A DNA stretch of 64,000 nt from Fistularia commersonii (Eukaryota > Chordata > Actinopteri > Syngnathiformes > Fistulariidae). Each line of letters opens with the position of its first letter. Within the stretch, counting starts at the first letter, position 1. Positions 1 through 30,683 of the stretch are shown piece after piece. The stretch is from positions 17,930,001-17,994,000 of the forward strand of contig JBBMNZ010000007.1 in the NCBI GenBank assembly GCA_037954325.1, given 5' to 3'. The notes below the pieces were generated by a model, which was not told the DNA's origin, did not search any database, and was given only the letters and a program-made list of their open reading frames with translations. Both the position numbers and the translations under genes were made by a program.

Positions 1-2549
1 AAAATCATGTTACATTTATCTAATTGGAAGCCACTACAGAATCTGTCCACCTTAAAAGTGATTTATTCTGCCTTGGGGGAGCCGCCGAGAAATTGTCCAG
101 TCATCTGTCGCTGGCAAGCCAGGAGGAAGCCTGGAAGATTCCTGCGTCTCTATGAAACTATATCTCTTCTTTTTTTTTTAATATCAATGAAAGTGTGTCT
201 GGGTTTTAAAGCTACATTGGAGAAGCTTGAAGGGAGTCAGTCAGTGCCTTATAAGTTGCCTGCTTATCTGCTTATCTTATCTGATGTCAAGATCTCGTCC
301 ACGCAGGACTGAGTGAGAACTCGAGGATGCCAACGTTGTTTCTTTGCACAACAAGCCATTTTGAAATTTAATTATCAATTGCTATGACTATCGGGGTAGA
401 ATTAGTCATTTGTTGACTTCAGGACCTAATGGCATATCCCGTGATATGGGTTATAAAGCATCTTCTAGCATTGATGCAGCTTCTAGAATTACTTGGACCT
501 AATAATATAAATCCTAAGCATTGTCCTTGCACAATACTTCAGTAATACCTCATAATAGCTACATGAACCAAGCTATGCACGTTTGATTGAGGCAGTGGGT
601 TAGGTAGTGGAGTCCTGGTGCTTTGAAACAAGAGCTTTTTCAATGGAAGTATGGCAGTTTGGTACATTTTTGCATGTGCAGCTGTGGCCAGTTTCAGGTT
701 TTTGGGGTTCCTGCAGATGTTTCTAGTTTCTAGTTCTGTTTGAAGCAGTAAAGCCTGCTGAACCCTGCAAATTAAGATTACTGGATAATTATTTTTATGG
801 CATTTTTTTCCCCGTACTGTGCCACATAATGAAACTGAAGTCTTAAGCCACCAAAATTACTGTGAAAGTCATGTTGCAAGTCTTTTTAATTTTTGCTGGA
901 CATCATCAACCTATGATTTAAGTGAACATCTCCACTAATCTCATATAGAAAGTCTTTACTTGCTGATGAACATTTCCATTTTTGTGCTCACTTTGCTAAT
1001 TAGACAGAATGAGAGTAATTAATTACGGTAATAACTGTTATGATAGAGATGCAGAACATTGTATTGTCTCAGCATAATATTCAGATGAAAGTAGTGTATG
1101 TGTGGGTCTCTGCCTGTGAGTGTGTGTTTTCACCACAACAGGTCTATCTAAGGACAAAGGGTCTAAAGGTCAACGTTGAGGCAACAAGGAGTAGGGACGC
1201 TAATGACAGAGATACCCAATCAATCCACAGGTTTAACAAAGATATTGGGAACTTCATAATCAATAACCCTCCTGGTGATGATTAGGACATTCCAATTGGC
1301 CTTAATGGGACTTGTGAAAAAAACTGTCTCAGGTTTCCTTGACAGTAGTAATGAAATAAGATTGGGCGATTGCAAACGAAGTGTGTAAAACACACACACA
1401 CAAATAGACGGTCATTGATCATGTGAGACATGTTGGATGTCAAGTCAAAATGTCTCTCACAGAGAAGATAGTTTTTACTTTTTTTAAACCGATTGTGAAC
1501 TGTTTAATACTCTTACTTTTCATATTTGGATAACTCCTACCTGATTTCAAAGTAATTCATCATTGTAAATCAATAAGTCATTCATTTTTGGGTAAATCAT
1601 TTGGTCATAAGCTATTTATTGACAATCTTTGGGTTATTTCTTGATGGTTTTAAGGTTAATTGTTTCCCATTTTCCTATTATTTTCATTCATTTCATTCAT
1701 TGTCATTGTTTTTTTTCCCAGGCGTCTCAGAATATTGCCTTTATCTCTTTTTTTCCAGAAACAGGTCTCTTTCCTTGTTCATTGACCATAACTTATATGT
1801 GATTGTTTTATATCACTTAGTTTTTCAATATTAACTGTTCCCTTTTGTTATTTAGATTTTTATATTTCATGATCGATTGATCTAAGTCAATTCATTTTAC
1901 AGTGTTCGAGTCTCTAATGCTCCCCACAGTGTCCCCTATTTCCCCTTTTAGCTCCATATCCTTCAAATTCTCTGAACGTCCAGCCTCTAATTTATGGTTA
2001 TGAAGTTTCACAAGGCTGTAATCATCCTCGAGGTCATAATTCTTAATTTCAAACAGTGAGGTCAAGTTTAAAAAAATGGCCTCGCCCTTATAAAATGGCT
2101 TCTACAGGGACTAACGTCCTCACATAATTACAGTTGGGGTCATTGAGTCTCGGCTTTACAGGCAAACACAATTTATGCAATACACGGAGCGTGGAAGGTC
2201 ATCAGTGTTCCGAGAAAATCGAAAACACTTTTTAAAAAGGACGAAGCATTTCACTGCATATGAAAAACATCATAAGGTCGGGAAGTAAAAAGATGACTGA
2301 CAAAACGCATTTTTTTTGATACATTAAAAGTGAGGTGACAAGGGACCCATGACCCATGACTGGCAAAACTTAAGCCAACTTTGGAGTTGTGATAGCTCAA
2401 ATTCTCAGACAAGCCAGAATCTGTGCAGTCACTTGAAAAGAGAGAGAGGTTGTTGCTGACACTTAAGTCAAAGAAACAGCCTCCATCTAGGCAAAGGCTA
2501 ACTAGACCACACCGAGAAACATCTTCCATTGTTAAGAACTCCATGGAAT

Positions 2550-2622
2550 GATCAGTTGCGTTGATGTTGGGTCAAAATTATTTTGAAAGATCAGTTGCGT
2601 TGATGTGGGTAAAAATTATTTT
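2550..2622. repeat. local tandem duplication, about 35 bp unit
   Basis: Two adjacent copies share GATCAGTTGCGTTGATGT followed by GGG and an AAAATTATTTT tail (2550-2584 and 2589-2622). A few indels separate them. No function is visible. Confidence 0.7.
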
Positions 2623-5179
2623 TACAATATAGGAGATAGTTTTTCCTCCTTGTTTTGACAGATGTCATTTATCTTCCGCTGAGAGCTGCAATCTGACCTT
2701 GACTGGCATCAGGTTATTGAAGTACTTTGATTAGCATAAATCAGGGTTTACCTCTAGTTGATGCAAATACACTCTGATGGGTGCAAGGAGGTTGACTCAA
2801 GTATGAGGCAGAGTTCTATTCTGCCTCCAACCTGAAATATCTTCAAACCATGAATTTTGTTTCTGTTGGTGTTTTGTTGGTGTTTTGGACCAAGCAGGCA
2901 TGTTGGTTTTGAGAAATTTGAGAACAACTCAGATCGCTGTATGTTTACATTGTAATGTAAATTATGTCATTTCATGACTGATATGAGGCCCATATTTTCC
3001 TCTGCAAGAGGCGAGATCTATGTTTTCGCTCCCAGGGCTGCGAGAACAAATGACATAATTCAGCTTTGGTTTGGGGGCTCTTACCGCTTGTTTTTCCCTA
3101 TATTATCTTGGCAGAGCATTTTTCTCAGAGGATTTCTGAGAACATTTTTGTTAGAAATTTGAAGTGGACTTGTTTATTTGCAAAAGAGGTGTTGTCATTC
3201 CCGCTTTTATGTTGGCACATAAGTTGTACAATGATGGATAGTTCTGAGTATGAATAGCTTAAGACACTGTATTTCTATGGCACGAAAGTTTTTTTTTTTT
3301 TAAGTGATGATTTAATTTCTAAAATGTATCAATGTAATACATATATTTGTTTCAAAGCTCTTTCATAATTCAGATAATTTTAAGCCACAGAAGGACTCTT
3401 GTTATTTCAGAATATCTTGCTCTGCTTAAAAAAACAAAATGAAAATAAGGCATTACAAGTTAAAAAAGAAATGTAATGCATTGGCAGGGAACACCTTCTC
3501 TTTTTAAATGTATAGAACTCTGACCAAAAAAATGGACTTTATCACTCAGCTAATCTTAATTGCTGAGATAAAAAAAAAATAAAAAATGTAGAGTTTAAAA
3601 ATTGCTTCCCCAGCGGCTGATTTTTAGCCGCAATCTGCTGCTGCCCATCCGTCTCTCCGGCTCCACTCTGCAGCTCCACCACAAAGTCATTTCTCAAATA
3701 AATGCCGCTTCTTCACTGCCTTCCATGATCCTATATCCCCTCCATCTCACTTTGACGATCACTGCCAGATTCCCTTCTCTCTTCCTAATGAACAGACTAG
3801 TGGCAAATGAGAGGTCTCGCTCAGCAGGCGACGCAGTGCATCTGTTCGGTTTTATTTAACTGTTTATTTGCCCATAGAGGTTAAGATGTGCAGCTTGGCC
3901 CCTGAGATCAAACCTGTCTCCTTGGCAAATGGTTGGCGGGTCAAATATGTGGCTGTTCAATGTGGAGGAATCAGGAAAGCATTCTGGTGTTCAGCCCAGA
4001 GCCATGTTAGGATGACTACATCCTCACTCAAAGTGACACTGTGAGGATTTAAGCCAAGTTCAACTGTACATGTTCATATATAATTTGGACCTTATCATGT
4101 TTTTCTTTAAGGATCAAGTCAAGCACATTTGGCACTTGAACTACACTCTCATGTTGCTCGGGTCTTCTCAAAAATGCAATATAATTAAGTATCACAGAAA
4201 TGTAGATAACATTATTAGCAGTAGTGGTAATCATATTGATGGTAGTGATATAATAAAAGGGGACTGCTTAAAAGGACTTTAAAGGGTAACTGGCTGTCCA
4301 GTGTCGCCCAGAGGAGGACGTGTTCCCTACTGTCTTCATTAGCGTATGTGACAAACTCTGAGCCCAAATCGGCAAAGTGACCAGGGCTGCGTCCTCTGTC
4401 GGTGACTGAGCAGGACGCATCAACTTATTTGTGGCCTGGTGTCCGGCAACCTGGGCAACCCCGGCATCTTTTTGACTGGAAAGTTGATTGGAAAACTTTG
4501 GCCCCTTCAGGGATCTGCAGCCAGACTTTTAATGAGGAGAACAGCCTCTGTCCTCTGACTCCTCGTTTATGTTCGAACTTATTTTAACCTTGTTTCATAC
4601 AAAGACCCCACTGATTCCCCTTCTCACATTCTACATCGAGTATCTTGGCTCCCTTGAGGCTGAGAAGAAGAATCACATTTATTTTAGGGTTAGTGTAAAT
4701 TGTCTTGTAAAATGAGGATCAAGAATTTATGTCCAAATTAGCAGCACCTAGTTGTATGTCAGAGTTTGATAAAGTATTTCCTTTTTTTACAGTGAAGCCT
4801 AAAATGAACAAGAAAGTTTTTAAAAGAATTGCAAGAGATCATCCAGAAAATTGGAAAAAATTACCTGATGGGTATCTATACCACAGTGATCTAGCTCTTA
4901 AAAAGTTACAATTTTGTAGTTGTGTCAAAATTTGATAAATATTTTTGATGATTTGACATGCCTTCCTCACAAACACCCCTGACTGACTTTGAAATTTTGA
5001 TAGCTCTAAGAAGCTAATAAATGCCAACTATCCAAGCATTCAGATAAATACATTTAAAATAAAGCCAAACATTTCCTTAAAAACTACAAGAAATTATTTC
5101 AAAATGACTTCTATATAATTTATTAATAATAATAATTAATGATTAAAAATTAAGAATTAAATTAATTATTTAATTTATG

Positions 5180-5219
<40 letters not shown>
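5180..5219. repeat. poly-A tract, about 40 bp
   Basis: This is an uninterrupted A run. It could be the tail of a plus-strand retroposed element, but nothing recognisable precedes it within the AT-rich flank. Confidence 0.9.
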
Positions 5220-5221
<2 letters not shown>

Positions 5222-5399
5222 TCTTTAACCCTAAATGTTACAAAACTTTAAAAAAATGTCAATCTTTATTTGTGTCCATGTCCAGGACAGTGAAACAAGA
5301 AGTCTCTTTGCCATTATTTTGGGGGTCACAACCTTAGAAATTTGAGTCTCCAATCTAGGCCACCAGGTTTGTCTCCCGGCCTGGCTGTCTGTCCTATCG

Positions 5400-5401
<2 letters not shown>

Positions 5402-5490
<89 letters not shown>

Positions 5491-5496
5491 TGTGTG
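5402..5496. repeat. (TG)n microsatellite
   Basis: About 95 bp of TG dinucleotides with one TGTA interruption near 5482. Confidence 0.95.
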
Positions 5497-8400
5497 CATA
5501 TGGGAGGGGCAGCTATTTTTACATCTGTTCTGCTTTCATTAATATCTCTCTGCTGAGGGACCAGACTAATGAGTCCTGGCTCTACGATCGCTACATCACA
5601 ACTTTGGAGCATCACGTCGGCGGGTCTTTGTGCAACACCTCAGCAGGGCCTAGCATCACATGCTGTGGGTGCTCACTCGCAAACTGCAAGAGCAAGATGA
5701 GCCAATACTGTTGACGTGAAAGGAAAAGAGACAAAATTAGGCTGACATGGTGGGCAGAAGGAGACTTTGCAATTCCTCCGTGACCAGATGAGATTTGACC
5801 GGCCTTAAGATGCCAAACATCTGGAAAAAAAAATAAACAGCTGGCCTCAGAGAGGAAAAGTGGTCCAGCTCAGCTTTCCAAGCAAACAATGTCCATCCAA
5901 ACATCTGCCCCCTCTACCTGTAAACATCCGTGTTTTTGGGTCATCCTGACACTTTCCGAGGTCAGATGCGACAGTTAAAACCAAACGTTTGCTCAAAGTT
6001 CCAATAAGGTCTCTAAAAATTGAAGGCTAATGTCTGTCTATTCTAAGAAATTAAAAAAGGTAGATTTGGAATCTGTATACTGTATGTTGATATAAGAATT
6101 ATTCGTGGACAAAGTTAAAATTTTGTTTAAGCGAAATAATTTATTGAAGCTTTGTTGTAAGGCCCATTATGTGGCTCATATTACTTCAATTTGTTAACCT
6201 ACCGCATTGGAAGGTAAATTTACCTGAAATGTTAATGTTCTCTTCGACTTCTCCCCTGAAAAATTAACAGCTGAGATCTTTTTTCAATTTCTGATTTTAA
6301 ATCAGTTAATGAAATTAAACCCTCTAAACCTTAATCTTTTATCTTGACTGTGTGGCGGAATTGTTTCTTTTTTTGCTGCAGAAAAGCTCATTGAGCTGGA
6401 TTGAAGTGAATGAAGATAATATTCCATCAGAGCAATGAAAGAATCCATTGTCTCCAGCCTTATTATACACCTGCCACATTAGTTATGTAACTCCATTTCC
6501 CCCGACACACCATCACTGACGATGACTGACGGGATACACACACGACATACACACACGGAGGCACACACACAGAAGCATAAGCAAAGACAATAACGCGAAG
6601 AATGACATTCCAGTGTGTTGCAAAGCTCTTCGAGAAGGCACACCACAGGCTCGGGTTCCAACTTGGTCTCCATAGTAACGGCATCCATGCCCATGGAAAC
6701 TGTATCTGTGTCACCACTGCCGCATGACAAAATGTCCTGTTCCCAGGTGCCGGGGTGGCTGGTGACGGAGAGTCACAGATGGACAGATGGACAGTTGGTA
6801 CATCAGAGGAGAGGAGCATAAACACAACTGTATCATTGTCTGAGGGATTAATGTTTACAAGGAATACAATGTCTGGGTTTGCAAAGTACAAGTGTCATGA
6901 TCAAGCATTTTTACACCTCTTTACATTTAACCTTCTATGAAGCTTTGTTTTTGTGTGATTTCAAATGATCAGTCTCTCCTGGCTTGGAATTATTTTGTAG
7001 CTTTACGAAAGTCAATTGCATTATTTTACTCTGATAGTTACGACACATGGCTTTTTTTTCACAATACCCTGCTGTTTTCATGTGGATTCTACTAAATGTG
7101 TATTTTTCATATGTTGTCCAAATGGAAACTATGTGGTATTTATGGGGTTAATCAGGTCTAATAAATTACAACCCTGAGAAAAGAAAAAAAAAAAAGAAAA
7201 GAAATGGTTGTGACCTTTTAACATGTTATTCCATCATCATGGTACGACATTTTCTAAAACATTACTTCCCGGAATGAAATGTCAGACAGCGAATTAGTAC
7301 CTTTTTGTACATGAAATCCCTTGAGCAGTGAAGTAATAACATGAGAGACATGAGGTTAATGTTGTTTTGAATTTTAGAAAACTATATTGACATATTCTTT
7401 TATATAATATTTATTTTCTATTTTTTAATGGGTTAATCCAGTTAAAGTGTGACTAGTTGTGGGGCTGTTTCTAAACCATGCTTCTGTTATTCTGCTGAAT
7501 TACAATAGTGGCTCAAATGGTCCCGATCAACAAAAAAGATGCAAAAAAGTCAAATTAATTATGTTCCAACTGAAACTTCTTTCTCTATTTTGAGTAGATT
7601 TAGCTCTGCCCTCTGGATTTACAAGGCGTCCATTGAGGTTACATGGATTTCTGTCATAGTCAAAGACAGATCACATTTGTGAAGGGACTGTCAACAATAG
7701 CCCCCCTGTCTATCGGTCATAGTTTATAACATGGTTATTACAAGTCACCGGTTTCTGTTGAATTTGTTACAAAAATCAATATGCAGTGAAAACATCAAGC
7801 CTGACCTATAAATATCAAAGAAAACACTAAATATGTATGTATTCAAGCGTCAAGATTTAAGATTGAAATGGTTTATAGCGAAATTCCTACTTTGCTGTCT
7901 GCATAGCATTGGTATATATGCTGGTAGAAGAGTGTAAACATTGTTAAAAATATGATTATAGATATATATGAAATTTTAAAAAGTTTGGAATGATCTGTAT
8001 ATGCTCATGACCTCACTCTCTCTTCACCGCAGTACTGCACTTGTTGGACTGAGGATAGAGAGGAAAGCAGATTTGTGTTTTTGGCAAATCCAGCTGCAGT
8101 GCAAGATTAGGATTAAGATCTCCACACACTGGACGTCTGAATGTTCAGGTTGCTTACCAGGTCACTCATGCATTTAAAAAGTGCAATGTGACCCATTTTT
8201 TAAAAATTCTTTGTCATTCAAGAGTCTATATTTAATCATTTCAGGGGGGTTGTGTAACAAACTGTCTGTAACCGAAAGACACTCATAAAACAGACACACA
8301 CACATGCCCAAACACAAAAACGCTTTCACATGCCAGATGGTCATAAATCACCCACTGCTTTTTTGAAAATGCATTTGCATTCAGAAGAGAAAACAAACAC

Positions 8401-10561
8401 ACAGTTCTCACGGGAGATTATTGTCAACATCATTAAGGGACAAATTAAATGACCTATAACATATGATTTTAAGGCCGCATGAGGCTCGTCAAAATTAGGT
8501 GAAGGATTAATAATCTTGATGCAAAAGGGCAGATGGACAGTCATTAGGCTCTAAATTAATCAGAGGTGTTTTGGATGTTCCCTGTAAGCAGTCAGGGTGT
8601 CGTCTAACAAGCTTTAGAAACCTGGCGGATCTGATGAAATTAAAGATTTAGCAAGTGGGAGAAAACAACAGAGGACAAAACATTTGGGGGAAGCAAAATC
8701 ATTCAACCTTTCTCCCTGAGGGATTTTCTTCTGTTCTGTCATGCTTATAATTTCAGACTTGAGTCACTTTTCTTCATTAATTTTGGACCTTCTCTGCGGG
8801 CATATTAAATGGAAAGGAACAGATAGCATAGCATAGCATTTTAGCAGCTATGAAGGAGCGTTGATGGATGTGACCCTGTGATTGACAGGAGTCAATCAAC
8901 GTTAAACCCGGCCTCTCATCTAATGTCAGTTTGCCTATGTGCAGGATAAGTGATGTTGTCAATAGATGAATTGATTATATAACACCATAAAGAGTTGCAT
9001 GAGAGTTGACTCCTTTAGTGTGGAGTTTGCATGTTCTGTCCGACTGATCTCCATATGACCTTGGTCTCCCGACCTCTGACCAAGCTCTGTGCTGGCGAAC
9101 GACCTCTGTGTTGATAAACAATACTAACAAAGTTAGAGCAGCAGCAACAACCCAAATCTGCCAGTGACTCGTCCCACATGAGCGCGATGGAAATAGTAAC
9201 GTTCCAGTTCACTTTTTAATCAGCTCGACCACTCACTTCTTCACACATGCTTGAATATGTGTGTGTTTGCGTGTTTCACTGTGGACAAAGATGTGTCTTG
9301 GAATATTTGAGAAACCCCGGAAATTCAAAGGATTCTGAAGTTTAGAATAGAATATAATAGAATACAATATGCTACATTTCACATTGTTTGGAACCTAATA
9401 GAATATAATTAAAATTAAACACATCTACGAGAACGTTGAATGAAATTAGGATTGGATTGCATTTTAATCACATAAGAAATGTAAATGAGATAAGAAAATA
9501 GGGGCACAAACAACAAAACTTTTATATAATATAATAGTGATTATGATAATATTGATGTTGGTAGCATTGATTTAAAGATGTTTGTCTGCATGCATGTGTG
9601 TGTGTAGCCATCAAAGAGAGCAACTTCCCCGTCCTCTTTACAAGGTCAAAGACCCGCAGCTGAAGCACTTAATTACTAGCTCAACCTCCATCGACACACA
9701 AAGGTGTGCAGCAGGAACGCGCATCAATTTGTGGTCTTTTTTACTGCTAGATGTGCTTCTGGGATCTGAGGAGGGTCTAAGAGTTTTTGTCCTCGGCCAC
9801 TTCGAGTGATTTCTCATCACCGCTCATCTTGTGATACTCACACAAGGGCACGGCAGCTTGTGTCCTCATGTAGAATGTCATCGAATTTCAGATTTCATTT
9901 GCAGATGTAGAAATTATTGAACAGTCTATATGGAAATCAGATTATGACCGAGCGGGAACGTCACTGCTTATCAACAATTTTTTTTTCCAATTTGCTTATT
10001 CCTTTATCTATTTGTTATCTGCTCTATATTCATATTTTTCCCTTTCTATTTACATCATTGTTTTTGATCGTGTGATCTCTTTTTACCACAAAAACAAAAA
10101 AATTATTTATATTGGGATTATAATTAAAATCCCAATCATAATCCAAAGGTAAAACTTAAAAACAGCAGTTGCAGAAAGTCTTTTAAATACAACCCATGTA
10201 TCACAGATAATATTACTCAAGTTAATAACATTTTTGTATGTCTGGTTTTAAAGTGACATTTGGAAATACTTTGCATTTTATTCCATTTAAAAAAGCAGAA
10301 CAGTCTTGGCAACTGGTCACTTATATTCCTGCCATTTTTCATTTTTCATTTGCTGTTTAGAGACTATATTAACAATATTTCAACAAAATTATAATTGTTA
10401 CAAAGGACTGTTTTGAAAAGCACAGTAATCTATCTTTCATTTTGATTTGACACTGAATGGATCATATACAAAATTGTGTAAATTGTGTAAATATATTTCA
10501 TCCTGTTTTTGAAATGTTTTACACAACTTCTTTGATTCTTTGATTTAAAATTGATTGTATT

Positions 10562-10563
<2 letters not shown>

Positions 10564-10621
<58 letters not shown>
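10564..10621. repeat. (TG)n microsatellite abutting the rims4 exon 2 acceptor
   Basis: About 29 TG units end 5 bp before the acceptor AG at 10626-10627. The tract occupies the position of the polypyrimidine tract. On the RNA it is a (UG)n tract. Confidence 0.95.
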
Positions 10622-10624
<3 letters not shown>

Positions 10625-10627
10625 CAG

Positions 10628-26634
<16,007 letters not shown>

Positions 26635-27580
26635 CTGCTCCTCGAACTTTTAAGCAGGAAAACAATTTTTGCTGTTTTTTTTTTTCTTTGTTTTTTCATT
26701 TTATTTGTACAGACAGGCTGCTTCCTGGATCAGGTACGTATCTTTTCAAAAGGGCACTGAACCAGACTGGAGTCTTCTTCAACCAATGAATCATCATTTT
26801 TAATATGATATCAAAATTCAAGGGAAAGCCTTTTTTTTTTTTTTTTCTTTTTTGTTGTTGCAAAGCATCCAGGACCATTGCTCTCCTCTGACAACTTCGA
26901 TGGAGGAACAAAAAGGAACGGCTTAATGAGGAAACTTCAAAAGAAATTGATCACATTCTTTTGGGACCACGATTCCCCGCTTACTCCCACCCTTTCCTCC
27001 TCCTCCCTGCGGGCTTGGCTTCAATTCAGCTTTTTCCCTCGGATTATACCCACCCCGACCCCCTTCTCCAACACACTCACGTGCACATGGTGTGGGGTCA
27101 AAGGTCACAGTGAAACAAAGGACCAAAGATAGCTAAATACAGACATTCTCTTAAAGGAACTAATCTAATTTTTTTGTGTTTTAGTTTTTTTTTTTTTCTG
27201 GTGTCATTTGAATCATGAATGTCCAGTTAGGATACTTTATAGTAACCACCATTAACACTTAAGTGATTGTTAAATAATGTATATTGAAATGGTACTTTTC
27301 TGTTAACAGGCAGGATTAAGGAGAACCATATCAAATTGATCCATGTATTTTTCCTAGTTCTGGATCTTTAGACCAATCACATTAGCTATTTTTGGTCATT
27401 TTTATCCATTTATTTATTTATTGACAATGATTCATCCTTTTCCTTCAAATCCATTTGATGTTCAGAAGAACAGGGAAGAATGTAAAACAAAAAGTAAGGA
27501 GAAAATATTCAAAATTTGTTAATCAACGAGAAAACTCATAACTGGGCACCAATTTGTCAAAATAAAGAAATAAATAAACA
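26635..27580 (+). other. rims4: rims4 putative 3'UTR with candidate polyadenylation signals
   Basis: This follows the rims4 stop codon. Three AATAAA hexamers cluster at 27561-27566, 27569-27574 and 27573-27578, the first good cluster downstream. T-rich tracts lie at 26666-26700, 26830-26855 and 27170-27200. The true 3' end cannot be fixed from sequence alone and brain 3'UTRs are often longer. Confidence 0.4.
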
Positions 27581-30500
27581 AGAGCAGACAGCCCTTTAGA
27601 CTTTATCACTCAAAAAACAAATAAGCTTCAGAATTATACATAAGATAAAAATTTAAAAAACAAAACAGTACAGTTAATTAAAAGAAGCAATGCCAACTAT
27701 AAGACTACAACTACATCAAATAAAAAATTTACTTTAGGAAATGATTCACTCTTTATTATATTTTGCCGACTACTCAGTAATTTATAATGCATTCTTGCTG
27801 AAATTATGCAATATCCAAAGGAATTATTTTAGATCAAATCATGGAAAAAATGCTGATTGTAAGGTTGTAAGAAGAGTTTTCAGAACAAAGCAAACATTGT
27901 TAAACAATGCTGGTTATTATAAAGTGTTTCCTCCCATTCACTGTTATATAACAGTGTATTATGTAATGAAGCTCTGGGATCCTGCTGTTTTCATCCAGCC
28001 AGAAGAGACTGCAGGTATTAATTGGCTCCTTGTTGGATTTACTGCTTCAAGAAAAAGCGGTCTCAGACACCCAGAGTCCGACAAGCTCCCGGAGCTGAAT
28101 GTGGGTTCCCACACCAGTGTATTTGACTGGTTATTCCTTTGGAGTTTGTCTGATTTATTTTCGAGAACACTCGACCAAAGACCCCGTTCTATATGGTTGC
28201 TTCTTGAATCCGCAGTAAATTAATTCCATCTAAAAGGAGAACTCCAGCACAGAGGGGTTAGATGTTCACATAGCCCAGAACAGTAGAGATAAAAACCCGA
28301 GCTGAAATTCCTTCCCGGTGTAGGATGTTCAGCTGCCTAAGATAAGCACTGAGCGGGATAGACACAGACACATGTTAAATATGATGTGTGATTGTAAATA
28401 GAATTTAAAGCCAACTAGAGAAGCATGTCTCATGTCAAAATGCAATATGGTTAAACCTCAGGAAACCACAAGGGGGCATGAGACAGCCGGATGTAGGTGG
28501 TGTCTGAAATAGAGGCCGACCAATAGATTAGCAGATTATAGGAGGCTGTAAATTTTTGGTATGTGCCATGATGGAGTGTTACTGTGTACAATATAGCATC
28601 TATAAGATTACAGAATGCCTGCCGACAGCGATAAAAAAAATCAACTGTTTCAAATATTTTGTGCCCAGGGACGCCTCAGGTTCGCTTGACTGACCTGCCG
28701 TTGATGTGAAAATCCATTGAGACACTTCGCTGATCTGTCAAATATCTGCTGATGAATCGATTTGTCATCTAATCCAATTTACATTCCCGGTTTTTGACAT
28801 CGCATCGAGACACTGAAAGGGTAAAGACCACTTTTGCTTGGCTTTCAGATGCCGTAAAACATTCGAACTTCTGGTTTTATTTCTGGCATGTCAAAGTCAC
28901 ATAAAGTGCAGATGCCTAATCATGACTTTAGTCACATGAAGCGTTCAACTGACTGCAGACGTTTAAAGGTATTAAAACCGGGCTAAGAATCAATCATATC
29001 TTTGATGTATAATAAAGCAGATTGATCGATATTGCCAATTCACCACCGACATCTGCTTACAAAACTCTTTTTCAAAACTCTTTTGTGTCTCGTCTTCGTG
29101 ATCGAGTTCCCTCCAGTTTACGTCCACGCTCCTTTTTTCTCTTAAGGTCGCAGCATGGACAGAGGAAGTCATTGTACGACAAGCAGATTAAAACGACAAA
29201 TCGTGGAAAAAAACAACAACAAACAAACATAAATATAGTCTGGCAGCATTCCTAAATGTTCTCTAGTTATCACTCTGGGAACTGACGGCAACCTTCTACT
29301 GTGCCAATTCCCACCAGCAAGTGTCTTCTCCCACCTCTTCCTCTGGTTACCGTGCCATGTGTCGCGGCGAGGGAGGACCAAAAGCATCTGAAGGTCCAAT
29401 TTTTACTCCAAATTACAGGCACTAATCCATCGTTGTGGAGGCACCCGGTGATTAGCCATGCTAACACTTAAGTGGCGAGGGAGGAAGTGAGAGGAAGCAT
29501 GAAATATACTTTGCTGCAAACGGCACAAAAGATGCGACGGGCTTGTATAGATTTGAAGCGGAGACATACAAAAATAGGAGTTTAAAGGGAACACAAGGGC
29601 ACACTTGTAGAGAAAAATTATGTTTATTATTAAAGAATGAAAAGTATTTTATTTGGGCACTTTATGATGATTAACATCGGTTTCTGTGTGTAAATATTAC
29701 CAGTCTGTTGAGTGAGTGACTGAGTGAGCCATATTTAATCTATAAGGACATAGTTGTGTAATATGCAGGGTAACTTGCTTGTTTAAGATTGTAGCATTAG
29801 CTGGTAGCATCAGCATGACTCATAAAAAACTAAATTCAGCCATGACTTGATAAGATGAAGCATGAGGAAGACAATCCCAATGAGGAAACACATGCCTATG
29901 TAGCAGTTAGATCACAATTTTACTTTTTTTTTTTTTTTACCATTCACCTTCCAGTGTGAACTTTATTAAAAAAAAAAAAAGTTTTATTGAAGAAAATTTC
30001 TCAGAATAAAAGAGGCGAAAATACTGTTCATGAAAATATGAATATCTTCCTGACAGTTGTTTTTTTATTTTTTTTTCATTTCAGTTTTTTCATTTATTTT
30101 TATTTGCCAATGTGGCCTCAGGATTGCCAGTAGCAGTGTTTTTAGCAGGGTCATCATCTTTTTCCAAAACACATTCAGCTACTTTCTGCAAAGCAATAAG
30201 CAAAGCATCCAGTTGTTGCTGTTTATTTGCTTAGATTTGGAAAAAAAAAGAGGAATCTTTTATGGCGATCGTCTAAGCCTTGACAAGGTAAACATCTAAT
30301 AAATATGTGAGTATATCAGGAGCAGAATTGATAAAATACCTTTTCTGCTAATCATTGCATCATGCATGACTGGACAACAGTTTCAGGACCTAGGACTATA
30401 TTTTCAGGTAACTTTTTTTAACCTAACATGGTCATGGATTTTGCTACATTGTTGAAAATATCCATTCGCGCAGTTTATTTTTTACTATTCTAACCAAATA

Positions 30501-30681
30501 GCTATTTCATATTAGATTTAACATGATGTATTTGAATCAATGTTATGCATACATGTGAGCTACATAGCACTGTTCTGATGCCTTGTAGCATCGCAGATTT
30601 GACTAAACTCCCAGAGCCAAATAGCGCTGGTGAGAAGCCTGCAACCTCATTTTTTGGGGTTTTTCAGCAGTCTTCACTATC
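27581..30681. other. intergenic stretch, no gene recognised
   Basis: AT-rich sequence downstream of rims4. One 160-codon plus-strand frame (27741-28223) has no recognisable domain, repeats or codon signature and is not called. T- and A-rich runs lie at 29925-29980. No transposon was recognised. Confidence 0.5.
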
Positions 30682-30683
30682 TA

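Larger units (their letters stand above)
1..10563. other. rims4 5' flank or intron 1: no coding exon recognised
   Basis: Both strands were read for the missing first RIM4 exon and for other genes, and no convincing coding segment was found. Open frames are short and lack recognisable motifs. The stretch contains a local duplication (2550-2622), a poly-A run (5180-5219), a long (TG)n tract (5402-5496) and small SINE-like scraps near 8870-9060. It is most simply intron 1 of rims4. Confidence 0.5.

Noticed and set aside
6463..6891. 142-codon minus-strand open frame
   Set aside because: No recognised family. Part is Cys/Val-rich sequence from a CA-rich patch. No splice or start evidence.
27741..28223. 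160-codon plus-strand open frame downstream of rims4
   Set aside because: No domain, motif or splice context is recognisable. It lies in AT-rich intergenic DNA and a frame of this length can occur by chance in a 64-kb window.
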